Positions 34,327-47,079 of a stretch of 64,000 nucleotides of DNA are shown here, piece after piece (the first letter of the stretch is position 1; the number at the start of each line of letters is the position of its first letter). This DNA is from Panulirus ornatus (lineage: Eukaryota; Arthropoda; Malacostraca; Decapoda; Palinuridae): the NCBI RefSeq assembly GCF_036320965.1, contig NC_092264.1, positions 19,291,585 to 19,355,584 of the forward strand. The letters are read 5' to 3'. The notes under the pieces were generated by a model. It was given only the letters and a program-made list of their open reading frames with translations. It was not told the origin of the DNA and made no database searches. The position numbers were made by a program, and so were the translations under genes.

Positions 34327-34602
34327 ACAGTACATCAAGGACGGTTCAACACATGAACAGTTCAGAGGTGGTTATGAAGAAGGTTCATTACATGATGATA
34401 ATGCTCTCTGGCAACCTGCCTGCACCAGTGTAGGTGGCCGGTGGTGTCTCTCGCCTCCTCTTGTATTATAGCTTTATGAAAATATAGTTTTGTCCTCGAT
34501 TTGTGAGTCAGGAGTTTTATTGGGGCAGGTTGGCACGGTTTCCTGGGGTCTGCCTTGCCAAACTGCATTTCAGCGACCATTTGGCATGTCTTGTGTTACA
34601 AC

Positions 34603-34603
<1 letters not shown>
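34327..34603. other. Unique noncoding stretch
   Basis: No supported gene. Confidence 0.4.
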
Positions 34604-34664
<61 letters not shown>

Positions 34665-34665
34665 A

Positions 34666-34727
<62 letters not shown>
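34604..34727. repeat. (CA)n microsatellite, about 124 bp
   Basis: A CA run with two single-base interruptions (CAGA, CATA). It faces a GT run 41 bp downstream. Confidence 0.96.
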
Positions 34728-34729
<2 letters not shown>

Positions 34730-34766
34730 CCTCAATATAAACATTATGTATCAGGTAGGCTTTAGG

Positions 34767-34768
<2 letters not shown>

Positions 34769-34811
<43 letters not shown>

Positions 34812-34842
34812 CCTGTGTGTGTGTGTGTGTCTGTGTGTGTGT
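34769..34842. repeat. (GT)n microsatellite, interrupted
   Basis: A GT run with TCC and TC interruptions, complementary in sequence to the preceding (CA)n. Confidence 0.95.
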
Positions 34843-35395
34843 TGACTATCATGGTGAAGGTGTGGGCTGAGCCACATGATAGAAAATTAGATAAGGATAC
34901 CAAGTGTCTACTGGTAAACATCAGGAAAGCTTTCAAGTATATGGAAAAGGAAATTTTTGGCCAGATGTTCGTGTGCTACATAAGGTCATGATTTAGGAAC
35001 GGTTACGCAGTAGCCAGGAACCAGCGTGTTGTTGTGTGCACGTCACTCTGGATTAGGAAGGTGGGAACCTTCAGCTTCCAGTCCAGACGGGAGGCTGAGA
35101 GAGAGACCAGTGGTTCACTTAGATGTGTCGGAGGCAAAGAAGCTTCAAGATGTGAGGGAGCGGAGGTGTAGGTGACCATGCAGCTCCTGTGTGATATAAG
35201 TGAGTGAGGGGCGAGTATAGCACGATAGCAAGAGGAACAGAGAACATTTGAAAGCAATGTTGTGGGCAAGGCAGGTGGAAATCATCATTTTTGCCATCAA
35301 TTCATCACAAGTAAATTGTCAGTTTCCCTACATGTGGAGCATGACGTCACGATGTGGAAGATAATGACTAACAAGTTCAAGGGCCAACACCATGA
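34843..35395. other. Unique noncoding stretch
   Basis: Short ORFs only. GAAAGCTTTCAAG near 34927 is a chance palindrome. Confidence 0.4.
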
Positions 35396-35396
35396 C

Positions 35397-36122
35397 CCAG
35401 GCATCCTGGGGTGTTGCCTGGATCCTGGTGTGTTGACGGGATCCTGGGGTGTTACCTGGATCCTGGGGTGTTGCCTGGATCCTGGGGTGTTACCTGGATC
35501 CTGGGGTGTTGCCTGGATCCTGGGGTGTTGACGGGATCCTGGGGTGTTGCCTGGATCCTGGGGTGTTGCCTGGATCCTGGTGTGTTGACGGGATCCTGGT
35601 GTGTTGACTGGATCCTGGGGTGTTGCCTGGATCCTGGTGTGTTGACGGGATCCTGGTGTGTTGCCTGGATCCTGGGGTGTTGCCTGGAACCTTGGGTGTT
35701 GCCTGGACCCTGGGGTGTTACTTGGATCCTGTGGTGTTGCCTGGATCCTGTGGTGTTGCCTGGATCCTGGGGTGTTGCCTGGACCCTTGGGTGTTGCCTG
35801 GACCCTGGGGTGTTACCTGGATCCTGGGGTGTTACCTGGATCCTGGGGTGTTGCCTGGACCCTGGGGTGTTACCTGGATCCTGGGGTGTTGCCTGGATCC
35901 TGGGGTGTTGCCTGGATCCTGGGGTGTTGCCTGGATCCTGTGGTGTTGCCTGTATCCTGGGGTGTTGCCTGGATCCTGGGGTGTTGCCTGGATCCTGGGG
36001 TGTTGCCTGGACCCTGGGGTGTTGCCTGGACCCTGGGGTGTTGCCTGGACCCTGGGGTGTTGCTTGGATCCTGTGGTGTTGCCTGGATCCTGAGGTGTTG
36101 CCTGGATCCTGGGGTGTTGCCT
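35397..36122. repeat. Minisatellite, 19-bp unit, about 38 copies
   Basis: Units TGTTGCCTGGATCCTGGGG with variants GACGGG, ACC for GCC, and CCCTG for TCCTG. All plus frames are open. Confidence 0.95.
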
Positions 36123-36252
36123 ACCTCCCATGGCGGGTATACCACAGTGTACATATGGAAGGTTGGGAAAGCATGACCGACAGTTTGCATGACACTAATG
36201 GTAGAAGTAAAGTGTTCCTGCTGGAGAGGTGAAGCATCGGGAATCCGAGGAA

Positions 36253-36395
36253 AGACTACTGAGGAAGCCTCTGGGCCCCAGACTTCTGAGGAAGCCTCTG
36301 GGCCCCAGACTACTGAGGAAGCCTCTGGGCCCCAGACTACTGAGGAAGCCTCTGGACCCCAGACTATTGAGGAAGCCTCTGGACCCCAGACTATG
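36253..36395. repeat. Minisatellite, 27-bp unit, about 5.3 copies
   Basis: The units carry GAGGAAGCCTCTGGGCCCCA and GACTACT. The frame from an ATG at 36189 reads EEASGPQTT repeats, and the array is followed by a donor-like ACTAT|GTGAGT. See findings for the exon question. Confidence 0.9.
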
Positions 36396-36795
36396 TGAGT
36401 CACAACCTGTAAATATAAGAAACTTTTGGATCAGTCATTGTGAAGAACTTCATTAAGGTAAGACGTCAGTTCCACAGTACAGTCTACCTAGCCTTCGGTC
36501 CTTACCAGCCTACAAACCCAGGCCCCACACGTCCTCCTTGACGTGCACCACACAACCACCACACACAAGCCATAATGTGCTCATCACCAGGAACATTGTT
36601 GTCATTGTTAACTAGAGTTTAGAAATGATATCGTGTGAGCCCGGAGTACAAGTAGCCGCCCTGTGGCACTATTAGCTGGGATGTGATGACCAGATGTCAG
36701 CTACAACCAGCAATACACTTGTTATCTTACTGGCACGTGACAGTCTCCTTATTTCAACCCTCCGCACCTACGTACACAACCTCCTCATGTATCCC
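36396..36795. other. Unique noncoding stretch
   Basis: No supported gene. Confidence 0.4.
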
Positions 36796-36799
36796 CAGC

Positions 36800-36965
36800 A
36801 CAACCCTGCGTACCACCTCATATTCTTCAACACAACCCTGCGTACCACCTCATATTCTCCAACCCAACCCTGCGTACCACCTCATATTCTCCAACACAAC
36901 CCTGCGTACCACCTCATATTCTCCAACACAACCCTGCGTACCACCTCATATTCCCATCCCAACCC
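36800..36965. repeat. Minisatellite, 32-bp unit, 5 copies
   Basis: The units carry AACCCTGCGTACCACCTCAT and ATTCTCCAACAC. Confidence 0.93.
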
Positions 36966-37106
36966 TCAACACGCCCACAGAACCCCCACCCTGGTCATGT
37001 ACTGTGTTTGATATGTTGAGTGTCAGACAGGTGGGCTGACCAGGGTATGCTGGGATATTTGTGGTTCTAACATATTCCAAGCCTTACATCACATGTCTCT
37101 ACCTCC

Positions 37107-37132
37107 TCTCTCTTTGTCTCCCCCAGGTAAGT
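37107..37132 (+). promoter_or_regulatory. Candidate recursive-splicing ratchet point
   Basis: A pyrimidine tract ending TTGTCTCCCCCAG (AG at 37125-37126) is immediately followed by GTAAGT. A juxtaposed 3' and 5' splice site with zero exon length is the defining form of arthropod ratchet points in long introns. It lies on the same strand as exons A and B, about 17.2 kb downstream of exon A. The call is by motif only. Confidence 0.5.
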
Positions 37133-37345
37133 GAGAGGCTGACATGACCTGTGTCCCTGAGGTAAGTGAGGGACGAGAGACATCTGTGTCCCTGAGGTAA
37201 GTGAGGGACGGGAGACATCTGTGTCCCTGAGGTAAGTGAGGGACGAGAGACATCTGTGTCCCTAAGGTAATTGAGGATGGGAGACATCTGTGTCCCTGAG
37301 GTAAGTGAGGGACGAGAGACATCTGTGTCCCTGAGGTAAGTGAGT
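37127..37345 (+). repeat. 35-bp minisatellite carrying a 5' splice-site consensus per unit
   Basis: Donor-type GAG|GTAAGTGAG recurs with GT at 37162, 37197, 37232, 37301 and 37336, after the ratchet-like site at 37127. The unit at 37267 is mutated to GTAATT. The units also carry GGACGAGAGACATCTGTGTC. Confidence 0.92.
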
Positions 37346-37375
37346 GGGCTTTGACCTTGCGGTAAATAAGTGACC

Positions 37376-37426
37376 CTGAGGGATATACACTCCACAGGTG
37401 TTGCCTGTGGAGTGTATATCCCTCAG
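37376..37426. repeat. Perfect inverted repeat, 23-bp arms, 5-nt loop
   Basis: Arms at 37376-37398 and 37404-37426 are exact reverse complements (left arm starts CTGAGGGATATACAC) around TGTTG. The hairpin sits about 40 bp after the last donor-like unit. Confidence 0.92.
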
Positions 37427-37529
37427 TGTACATCCCTCAGAGTATATCCCTCACCGTGTGACCACCCACCATAGTTATTATTTGTGTGTAAACTGTCCAG
37501 GTCTTGTGGATGTAACTAGCACCAGTGAG

Positions 37530-37850
37530 GAATGAAGCCTGAAGCAGGCAGGGAGGAGTTAAGCCTGAAGCAGGCAGGGAGGAGTGAAGCCTGAAGCAGG
37601 CAGGGAGGAGTTAAGCCTGAAGCAGGCAGGGAGGAGTGAAGCCTGAAGCAGGCAGGGAGGAGTGAAGCCTGAAGCAGGCAGGGAGGAGTGAAGCCTGAAG
37701 CAGGCAGTGAGGAGTGAAGCCTGAAGCAGGCAGGGAGGAGTGAAGCCTGAAGCAGGCAGGCAGGAGTGAAGCCTGAAGCAGGCAGGGAGGAGTGAAGCCT
37801 GAAGCAGGCAGTGAGGAGTGAAGCCTGAAGCAGGCAGGGAGGAGTGAAGC
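37530..37850. repeat. Minisatellite, 26-bp unit, about 12 copies
   Basis: The units carry GAGTGAAGCCTGAAGCAGGC and AGGGAG. Most variants are single changes (TTAAGCC, CAGTGAGG). Confidence 0.94.
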
Positions 37851-37851
37851 T

Positions 37852-38557
<706 letters not shown>

Positions 38558-38562
38558 GCGGT

Positions 38563-40091
<1,529 letters not shown>

Positions 40092-40279
40092 TCACCAGAC
40101 TCCGCCTTCATGTGGTTCGCTTACGCTCGGTCAGGTTGCATCATGGAGTACAGTTTCACTGAAGAGCTTTTCACTCCAAAGATCGTCATTTCCCTGCTTC
40201 TGATTGTAGCGCAACCCTGAATTTGCAGTAGCCCTGTACAAGGAACGCGAGAGTTGTATTGTTGTTTGATCATGTTGCA

Positions 40280-41325
40280 GTAAGCTTGGATGGTGGCAGA
40301 TGAAGGTAGTGGCAGGTGAGGATAGTGGCAGGTGAGGGTAGTGACAGGTGAGGGTAGTGGCAGGTGAGGGGTAGTGGCAAGTGAGGGTAGTGGCAAGTGA
40401 GGATGGTGGGAAACGAGGGTGGTGGCAGGTGAGGGTAGTGGCAAGTGAGGGTGGTGGGAAGCGAGTGTGGTGGCGAGATCGTGAGAAATGGAATGGTTGA
40501 GAGATGGGGTAGAGGCAGGTAGGGTGGTGGCAGGCGGAGTGATGATAGGTGGGATGGTGGCAGGTGGAGTGGTGGCAGGTGGAGTGTGGTAGGTGGGATG
40601 GTGACAGGTGGAGTGGTGACATACAGGATGGTGCCAGGTGGAGTGGTGGTAGGTAGGATGGTGGCAGGGGGAAGTGGTAGTAAGTAGGATGATGGTAGGG
40701 GGAGTGGTGGTAGGTGAGTGGTGGCAGGGGGAGTGGTGGTAGGTGGGTGGTGGCAGGGGGAGTGGTGGTAGGTGGGTGGTGGCAGGGGGAGTGGTGGTAG
40801 GTGAGTGGTGGCAGGGGGAGTGGTGGTAGGTGGGTGGTGGCAGGGGGAGTGGTGGTAGGTGGGTGGTGGCAGGGGGAGTGGTGGTAGGTGGGTGGTGGCA
40901 GGGGGAGTGGTGGTAGGTGGGTTTTGGCAGGGGGAGTGGTGGTAGGTGGGTTTTGGCAGGGGGAGTGGTGGTAGGTGGGTGGTGGCAGGGGGAGTGGTGG
41001 TAGGTGGGTGGTGGCAGGGGAGTGGTGGTAGGTGGGTGGTGGCAGGGGGAGTGGTGGTAGGTGGGTGGTGGCAGGGGGAGTGGTGGTAGGTGGGTGGTGG
41101 CAGGGGGAGTGGTGGTAGGTGGGTGGTGGCAGGGGGAGTGGTGGTGGGTGGGTGGTGGCAGGGGAGTGGTGGTAGGTGGTGGTGGCAGGGAGTGGGGGTA
41201 GGTGGGTGGTGGCAGGGGGAGTGGTGGTAGGTGGGTGGTGGCAGGGGAGTGGTGGTAGGTGGGTGGTGGCAGGGGAGTGGTGGTAGGTGGGTGGTGGCAG
41301 GGGAGTGGTGGTAGGTGGGTGGCCA
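40280..41325. repeat. G-rich minisatellite, core 29-bp unit, about 22 clean copies
   Basis: The right two thirds consist of GGTGGGTGGTGGCAGGGGGA plus GTGGTGGTA units. The left third is diverged with AGTGGTGGCAGGTGGAG-like units of about 15-20 bp. The plus strand carries closely spaced G runs over about 1 kb. Minus-strand Thr/Pro/His frames are artefacts. Confidence 0.93.
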
Positions 41326-41395
41326 TACGGCCCGTGTCATCGTGTGCTGGTAACATGGTACTGCCATACGGCCCGTGTCATCGTGTGCTGGGTAA
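41326..41395. repeat. Direct duplication, about 41-bp unit, 2 copies
   Basis: Both copies carry GCCATACGGCCCGTGTCATC and GTGTGCTGG. Confidence 0.85.
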
Positions 41396-41476
41396 GCTCA
41401 CTCATTCTTGATCATTACCACAGATGTTGGCCATGTAACCTTCCTCAGTAACATATGGCCATTTGGCTGTCATCAC

Positions 41477-41632
41477 CTGTCATGGCCCGGGTGTAAGCGG
41501 GGCACGGCTGTCATGGTCCGGGTGTAAGCGGGGCACGGCTGTCATGGTCCGAGTGTAAGCGGGGCACGGTTGTCATGGTCTGGGTGTAAGCGGGGCACGG
41601 CTGTCATGGCCCGGGTGTAAGCGGGTGACGGT
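41477..41632. repeat. Minisatellite, 31-bp unit, 5 copies
   Basis: The units carry GTGTAAGCGGGGCACGGC and TGTCATGGTCCGG, with minor variants. Confidence 0.93.
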
Positions 41633-42520
41633 TTCTTCCCGTGTGGTGTGAGTTCGTGTAGCGCAGCGAGGGTGAGGCGCGTCTTACCTGTGTACCAAGT
41701 AGCAGCTTGAGTGGCACCTCCCGGAGCATGACGGTGCTCAAGGATGCCGTTGTCTGTGTGAGGCCAGCAGGAGGAGGGAGGAGTGGCTGGCCAGGCCGAC
41801 CACAACCCCGTCAGAAGTAGACAGTAAGGTTATTAAGGCACTTGAGGTGCATCCTCTGTATACTTGTCCATGTTCAGATCGAGCCTTCTCGTGAATGGTC
41901 TTATGAGCGGGTTAAGAGGTGGTGTTCGCAGCAGGAGAGTGGGTCCAAACATTGCTCACGGACGGCCACGTCCTCTGGTGGGACACACGGAGGCGTGACT
42001 GGGCTAAAGTATTACGCATGACTGTTCTCAGGTGAGACCAAGACAAGACATTCCCACGTGACCGGCGACAAGTAGCTCATGACGACCAGAAAAAACCCTC
42101 AGACGAACGGCAAAATAATCACCGGATATGATGAATATATCGTACGATGTCTTCATTGTTCTCTGTGTGGATATAACATTAAAAACAATCAGTACGATGT
42201 TATAAGGTGACGACATTATACTATGAGCAAAGTAACTCACAACTTGGACAAATGAGAAGACACAAAACTATATCACATTGGTTTGGTTGACCGAGGAGGA
42301 GGAGCAGGAGGAGGCGGTCGTTGTGCTGGGACGGGCAGTTGTGGGACTTACTGACCGCCGCAGACTTAAAGAATTTTCGTTTCCATGACAAGGGATGATG
42401 CTGGGTCGGTCTGGCAGTGGAAGTATGTGGATCACTAGCTGTACATAGAGACGATCAATTTATTGACACTCACTGAAATTATAACCTCTCTCTACCATTC
42501 ATAACACCACTGACCTTTAT
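41633..42520. other. Unique noncoding stretch
   Basis: Short ORFs on the minus strand only (41542-41805, 42028-42240), with no domain and no good splice-site pair. Confidence 0.45.
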
Positions 42521-42524
42521 ACAT

Positions 42525-43055
42525 TCGGGTGCTGGTGTGGGCGGTAGGTCCCCCCGTGCCTCGGGTGCTGGTGTGGGTGATAGGTCCTCCCGTGCCTCGG
42601 GTGCTGGTGTGGGCGGTAGGTCCTCCCGTGCCTCGGGTGCTGGTGTGGGCGGTAGGTCCTCCCGTGCCTCGGGTGCTGGTGTGGGCGGTAGGTCCTCCCG
42701 TGCCTCGGGTGCTGGTGTGGGCGGTAGGTCCTCCCGTGCCTCGGGTGCTGGTGTGGGCGGTAGGTCCTCCCGTGCCTCGGGTGCTGGTGTGGGCGGTAGG
42801 TCCTCCCGTGCCTCGGGTGCTGGTGTGGGTGGTAGGTCCTCCCGTGCCTCGGGTGCTGGTGTGGGTGGTAGGTCCTCCCGTGCCTCGGGTGCTAGTGTGG
42901 GCGGTAGGTCCTCCCGTGCCTCGGGTGCTGGTGTCGGTGGTAGGTCCTCCCGTACCTCGGGTGCTGGTGTGGGTGGTAGGTCCTCCCGTGCCTCGGGTGC
43001 TGGTGTGGGTGGTAGGTCCTCCCGTGCCTCGGGTGCTGGTGTGGGTGGTAGGTTG
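42525..43055. repeat. Minisatellite, 36-bp unit, about 14.7 copies
   Basis: The units carry CCTCGGGTGCTGGTGTGGGC and GGTAGGTCCTCCCGTG. The period is a multiple of three, so Pro/Glu-rich minus-strand and Gly/Ser/Arg-rich plus-strand frames are open but not credible genes. Confidence 0.94.
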
Positions 43056-43318
43056 TGCGGTGCAGCAGCAGACACCATAATGGAGGTGTTAGGTTGTCGT
43101 GTGCAGGTGCGACATTCTACCCAGCCTGCTGAGCCGTGGCCAGGCAACGCTGCCGTCTGCTGCCACATGATTATGCTGGCTTTCCGTTTTCCCTCGCGAG
43201 TAACTGCTGTATATTCGTCTTTTGTTAGCGTTGGAGAAGACAATTAACCGAACGCATCAGTTATTTCTGTGACTCTAGACGGCTGCCATCTGGGGAGAGA
43301 AAATCGCACTGACTTGTG
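43056..43318. other. Unique noncoding stretch
   Basis: No supported gene. Confidence 0.4.
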
Positions 43319-43319
43319 T

Positions 43320-44402
43320 TTGTGGCGTGGTACATCACACGGTTGTTTGTGGCGTGGTACATCACACGGTTGTTTGTAGCGTAGTACATCACACGGTTGT
43401 TTGTAGCGTGGTACATCACACGGTTGTTTGTAGCGTGGTACATCACACGGTTGTTTGTAGCGTGTTACATCACACGGTTGTTTGTGGCGTGGTACACCAT
43501 ACAGTAGTTTGTGGCGTGGTACATCACACGGTTGTTTGTGGCGTGGTACACCATACAGTTGTTAGTGGCGTGGTACACCACACGGTTGTTTGTGGCGTGG
43601 TACATCACACGGTTGTTAGTGGCGTGGTACACCACACGGTTCTTTGTGGCGTGGTACACCATACAGTAGTTTGTGGCGTGGTACATCACACGGTTGTTTG
43701 TGGCGTGGTACACCATACAGTTGTTAGTGGCGTGGTACACCACACGGTTGTTTGTGGCGTGGTACACCATACAGTTGTTTGTGGCGTGGTACACCACACG
43801 GTTGTTAGTGGCGTGGTACACCATACAGTTGTTAGTGGCGTGGTACACCACACGGTTGTTTGTGGCGTGGTACATCACACGGTTGTTAGTGGCGTGGTAC
43901 ACCACACGGTTGTTAGTGGCGTGGTACACCACACGGTTGTTTGTGGCGTGGTACACCATACAGTTGTTTGTGGCGTGGTACACCATACAGTTGTTTGTGG
44001 CGTGGTACACCATACAGTTGTTTGTGGCGTGGTACACCATACAGTTGTTTGTGGCGTGGTACACCATACAGTTGTTTGTGGCGTGGTACACCATACAGTT
44101 GTTTGTGGCGTGGTACACCATACAGTTGTTTGTGGCGTGGTACACCATACAGTTGTTTGTGGCGTGGTACACCATACAGTTGTTTGTGGCGTGGTACACC
44201 ATACGGTTGTTTGTGGCGTGGTACACCATACGGTTGTTTGTGGCGTGGTACACCATACGGTTGTTTGTGGCGTGGTACACCATACAGTTGTTTGTGGCGT
44301 GGTACACCATACAGTTGTTTGTGGCGTGGTACACCATACGGTTGTTTGTGGCGTGGTACACCATACGGTTGTTTGTGGCGTGGTACACCATACGGTTGTT
44401 TG
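43320..44402. repeat. Minisatellite, 27-bp unit, about 40 copies
   Basis: The units carry GTTTGTGGCGTGGTACACCA and TACAGTT. The left half is a mosaic of CATCACACGG, CACCATACAG and CACCACACGG variants. The right half is almost homogeneous CACCATACAG, suggesting recent expansion there. Five frames are open. Confidence 0.95.
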
Positions 44403-44945
44403 AGACGTGCTCACCTGTGCGGCTGTGGCAAGCCGCCTCCACTTCTGCCCCAGTGATTCATAAACCAGTTTCCCCGAGTATCTGGTTTATTGTGGCGTGA
44501 CACTGGCACATTACCTGAAGCAACACTTGTATTGCCATCGTAACGTAGGCGAGTATGTTGATGTGGCTAGGCGTTGGGGAGGATCAGTTTGAGACGATAA
44601 TGACAGAGGTCCCCAGACGGACGAGGCAGTGGCTTGAGGCAAAGTTTACTCACAGAACTACCTCAAGTACAGTGAGGCAGCTGCTTCTTGCAGTGTTAAC
44701 CCCTCACCTGCCGCTGTCCCACCTCAACACCCACGTCCGCTACCCACAACCACAGCAGGAGCCAGACTCACTATGGGCAGTAGGACCGGGGCAAGGTTAG
44801 ACTATATGACCCTAGCAACTGCAGGGTCCCTCATGTTTGGTCGCTGACAGGCCTCCCTCCTAATGTGGTCTGCCTCCCACCCTGTTGACCCATCCTCCCC
44901 CTCCAAGGTATCACCTAACATACTCCTGGTAACAGGTGATGTGAC
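44403..44945. other. Unique stretch with an 81-codon ORF of unknown status
   Basis: An ATG at 44555 opens a frame to 44800 (VPRRTRQWLEAKFTHR and others) with ordinary codon use, but I see no domain and no strong splice signals. I do not annotate it as a gene. Confidence 0.35.
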
Positions 44946-44949
44946 ACTT

Positions 44950-45130
44950 ATCCCCGCTCAGGGAGGACGACAGTAGTGTCTGGGACAGTCATCCCGGCTC
45001 AGGGAGGACGACAGTAGTGTCTGGGACAGTCATCCCGGCTCAGGGAGAGCGACAGTAGTGTCTGGACAGTCATCCCGGCTCAGGGAGGACGATAGTAGTG
45101 TCTGGGACAGTCATCCAGGCTCAGGGAGGG
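44950..45130. repeat. Minisatellite, 41-bp unit, about 4.3 copies
   Basis: The units carry GGCTCAGGGAGGACGACAGT and AGTGTCTGGGACAGTCATCC. Confidence 0.9.
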
Positions 45131-45225
45131 TTAACCTGGAATCAAGTGTTGGGGACGTGTGTGACGGTGGGAGTATATACAACATAAACCTGGATTTTGA
45201 TACAAATAATTTTGTTTATTCTGTG

Positions 45226-45283
45226 CAACGTATGATGTATATGGCAACGTATGATGTATATGGCAACGTATGATGTATATGTA
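45226..45283. repeat. Minisatellite, 19-bp unit, 3 copies
   Basis: Units CAACGTATGATGTATATGG. Confidence 0.9.
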
Positions 45284-45404
45284 GTGTATAATATACTTAA
45301 TGTATGATATGTGATATTGATCAGTAGTACATGAGAAATATTTTCTAGATTAGGGAAGGTGGGAGTAGCTCATGTGAGTGTGTTTGACAAATGACAGGAT
45401 GATT

Positions 45405-45838
45405 CTGAGGGCAGGAGAGGTAGACCAGGAGACGTGAGGCAGGAGAGGTAGACCAGGAGACGTGAGGCAGGAGAGGTAGACCAGGAGACGTGAGGCAGGA
45501 GAGGTAGACCAGGAGACGTGAGGCAGGAGAGGTAGACCAGGAGACGTGAGGCAGGAGAGGTAGACCAGGAGACGTGAGGCAGGAGAGGTAGACCAGGAGA
45601 CATGAGGCAGGAGAGGTAGACCAGGAGACGTGAGGCAGGAGAGGTAGACCAGGAGACGTGAGGCAGGAGAGGTAGACCAGGAGACGTGAGGCAGAAGAGG
45701 TAGACCAAGAGATGTGAGGCAGGAGAGGTAGACCAGGAGACGTGAGGCAGGAGAGGTAGACCAGGAGACGTGAGGCAGGAGAGGTAGACCAGGAGACGTG
45801 AGGCAGGAGAGGTAGACCAGGAGACGTGAGGCAGGAGA
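45405..45838. repeat. Minisatellite, 28-bp unit, about 15.5 copies
   Basis: The units carry GAGGTAGACCAGGAGACGTG and AGGCAGGA, with rare variants. On the minus strand it reads as LSCLTSPGLPLLPHVSWSTS-type frames, which I regard as artefacts. Confidence 0.94.
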
Positions 45839-45907
45839 GGAGGAAGGAAGGTAGCGAGCCATCCCGGCAGAGCAGACCACCCGGGTGGCGCTGGGGAAAC
45901 AGGGAGG

Positions 45908-46028
45908 GGACGAGGTGGGTCGGGGACGAGGCAGTTCGGGACGAGGTGGGTCGGGGACGAGGCAATTCGGGACGAGGTGGGTCGGGGACGAGGCAGTTCG
46001 GGACGAGTTGGGTCGGGGACGAGGCAGT
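45908..46028. repeat. Minisatellite, 31-bp unit, 4 copies
   Basis: The units carry GACGAGGTGGGTCGGGGACG and AGGCAGTTCGG. Confidence 0.92.
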
Positions 46029-46052
46029 TCTCTCTGTCTCTCTCTCTGTCTC

Positions 46053-46137
<85 letters not shown>
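46029..46137. repeat. (CT)n microsatellite, interrupted
   Basis: A TCTC run with GTCTC and TTTC interruptions. Confidence 0.95.
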
Positions 46138-46222
46138 GGTGGGTGCAGCAGTGGTCGTGTGACTGTAGTAGTGGGTGCAGCAGTGGTCGTGTGACTGTAG
46201 TGGTGGGTGCAGCAGTGGTGGA
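46138..46222. repeat. Minisatellite, about 31-bp unit, 2.7 copies
   Basis: The units carry GTGGGTGCAGCAGTGGTCGT and GTGACTGTAGT. Confidence 0.85.
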
Positions 46223-46534
46223 GGGAACTACTTCATTTTTCCCAGACAATAATGTAAGAGTGAGTGTTTCGTTGCAAGACATGGATGACCCTGGCTAATG
46301 GTATGACTCCCAGACTATTGTACTGATAATCTTCACCATATCATCCAATCTTGACACCAATAGCTTAAGATAAATCGGGACATGGTAGTCGAGGCGTGTA
46401 CGGCTCTCTTGCATGTGACATACTTGATCTGCTTTATGATGCCCTCCTTGGAAGACCTCGTGTTATGTATATTTCTTAACCAGCGCAGAACAGAACCAGA
46501 ATATACGTACATGTACAGATGTAGTTTTGGGGAT
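46223..46534. other. Unique noncoding stretch
   Basis: No supported gene. Confidence 0.4.
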
Positions 46535-46640
46535 GAGGTGCCTGGGAAATGAATCATTTGTTGTTTGCTGATGACACAGCACTGGTGGCAGAATTGAGTG
46601 AGAAATTGCTGAAGTTGGAGACTTAGTGAAGAGGAGTGTG
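46535..46640 (+). mobile_element. LINE family fragment, RT motif C only
   Basis: About 100 bp translating to [12 protein letters not shown] followed by a diverged SEKLLKL. This is the RT motif C region of the abundant LINE family. Both Asp codons are kept, but the fragment ends abruptly on both sides. Confidence 0.75.
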
Positions 46641-46674
46641 TGAATGAAGGAATCTAAACGTAAACAAGCCAGCT

Positions 46675-47070
46675 GCTTGTGTGTCCCTACCACAATCTAG
46701 CCCACACAGTACTCGGGAAGCTGCTGCTGCGTCACATGGTTAATGTGTGGCTGTTGATAGCTCAGAGTTTGGCCTTTTTGATAACTGTTTTTTCCCTGCA
46801 TCTCGAAGCTTTGGAACTCTCTACCGTCTCATGTATTTCCCAACACCCATGACCTGGCACAGTTTGAATGATAGTTTTTATCACTTCTGAATGATAGATT
46901 TTATCACTTCCTCCAAAATTCGTAAATACTTTCCCTTGTCTCCTCTTTTTCTCTATCGTTAACATCTATGTATTTCAACTAAGGCCTGACCTTAATCTGA
47001 TATGTCAATCAATGTCCGGCCTTGATGTGGACTTGTGTGCCTGACCGGAGCCTCCAACGCAAAAATAAGA
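46675..47070 (+). mobile_element. 3' end of a second LINE family (WNSLP type), second copy
   Basis: It aligns with 15540-15905 through CTGCTGCGTCACATGGTTA, TTTGGAACTCTCTACC, and GGCCTTGATGTGGACTT near the 3' end. It carries a short internal duplication of ATGATAGTTTTTATCACTT. The coding part is decayed. Confidence 0.7.
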
Positions 47071-47079
47071 AATGAATTA

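Noticed and set aside
43327..44500. Five overlapping ORFs of 170-358 codons
   Set aside because: A 27-bp tandem array open in five frames. No frame shows non-repeat coding sequence.
44555..44800. 81-codon ORF
   Set aside because: No recognised family or splice signals; length alone is not evidence.
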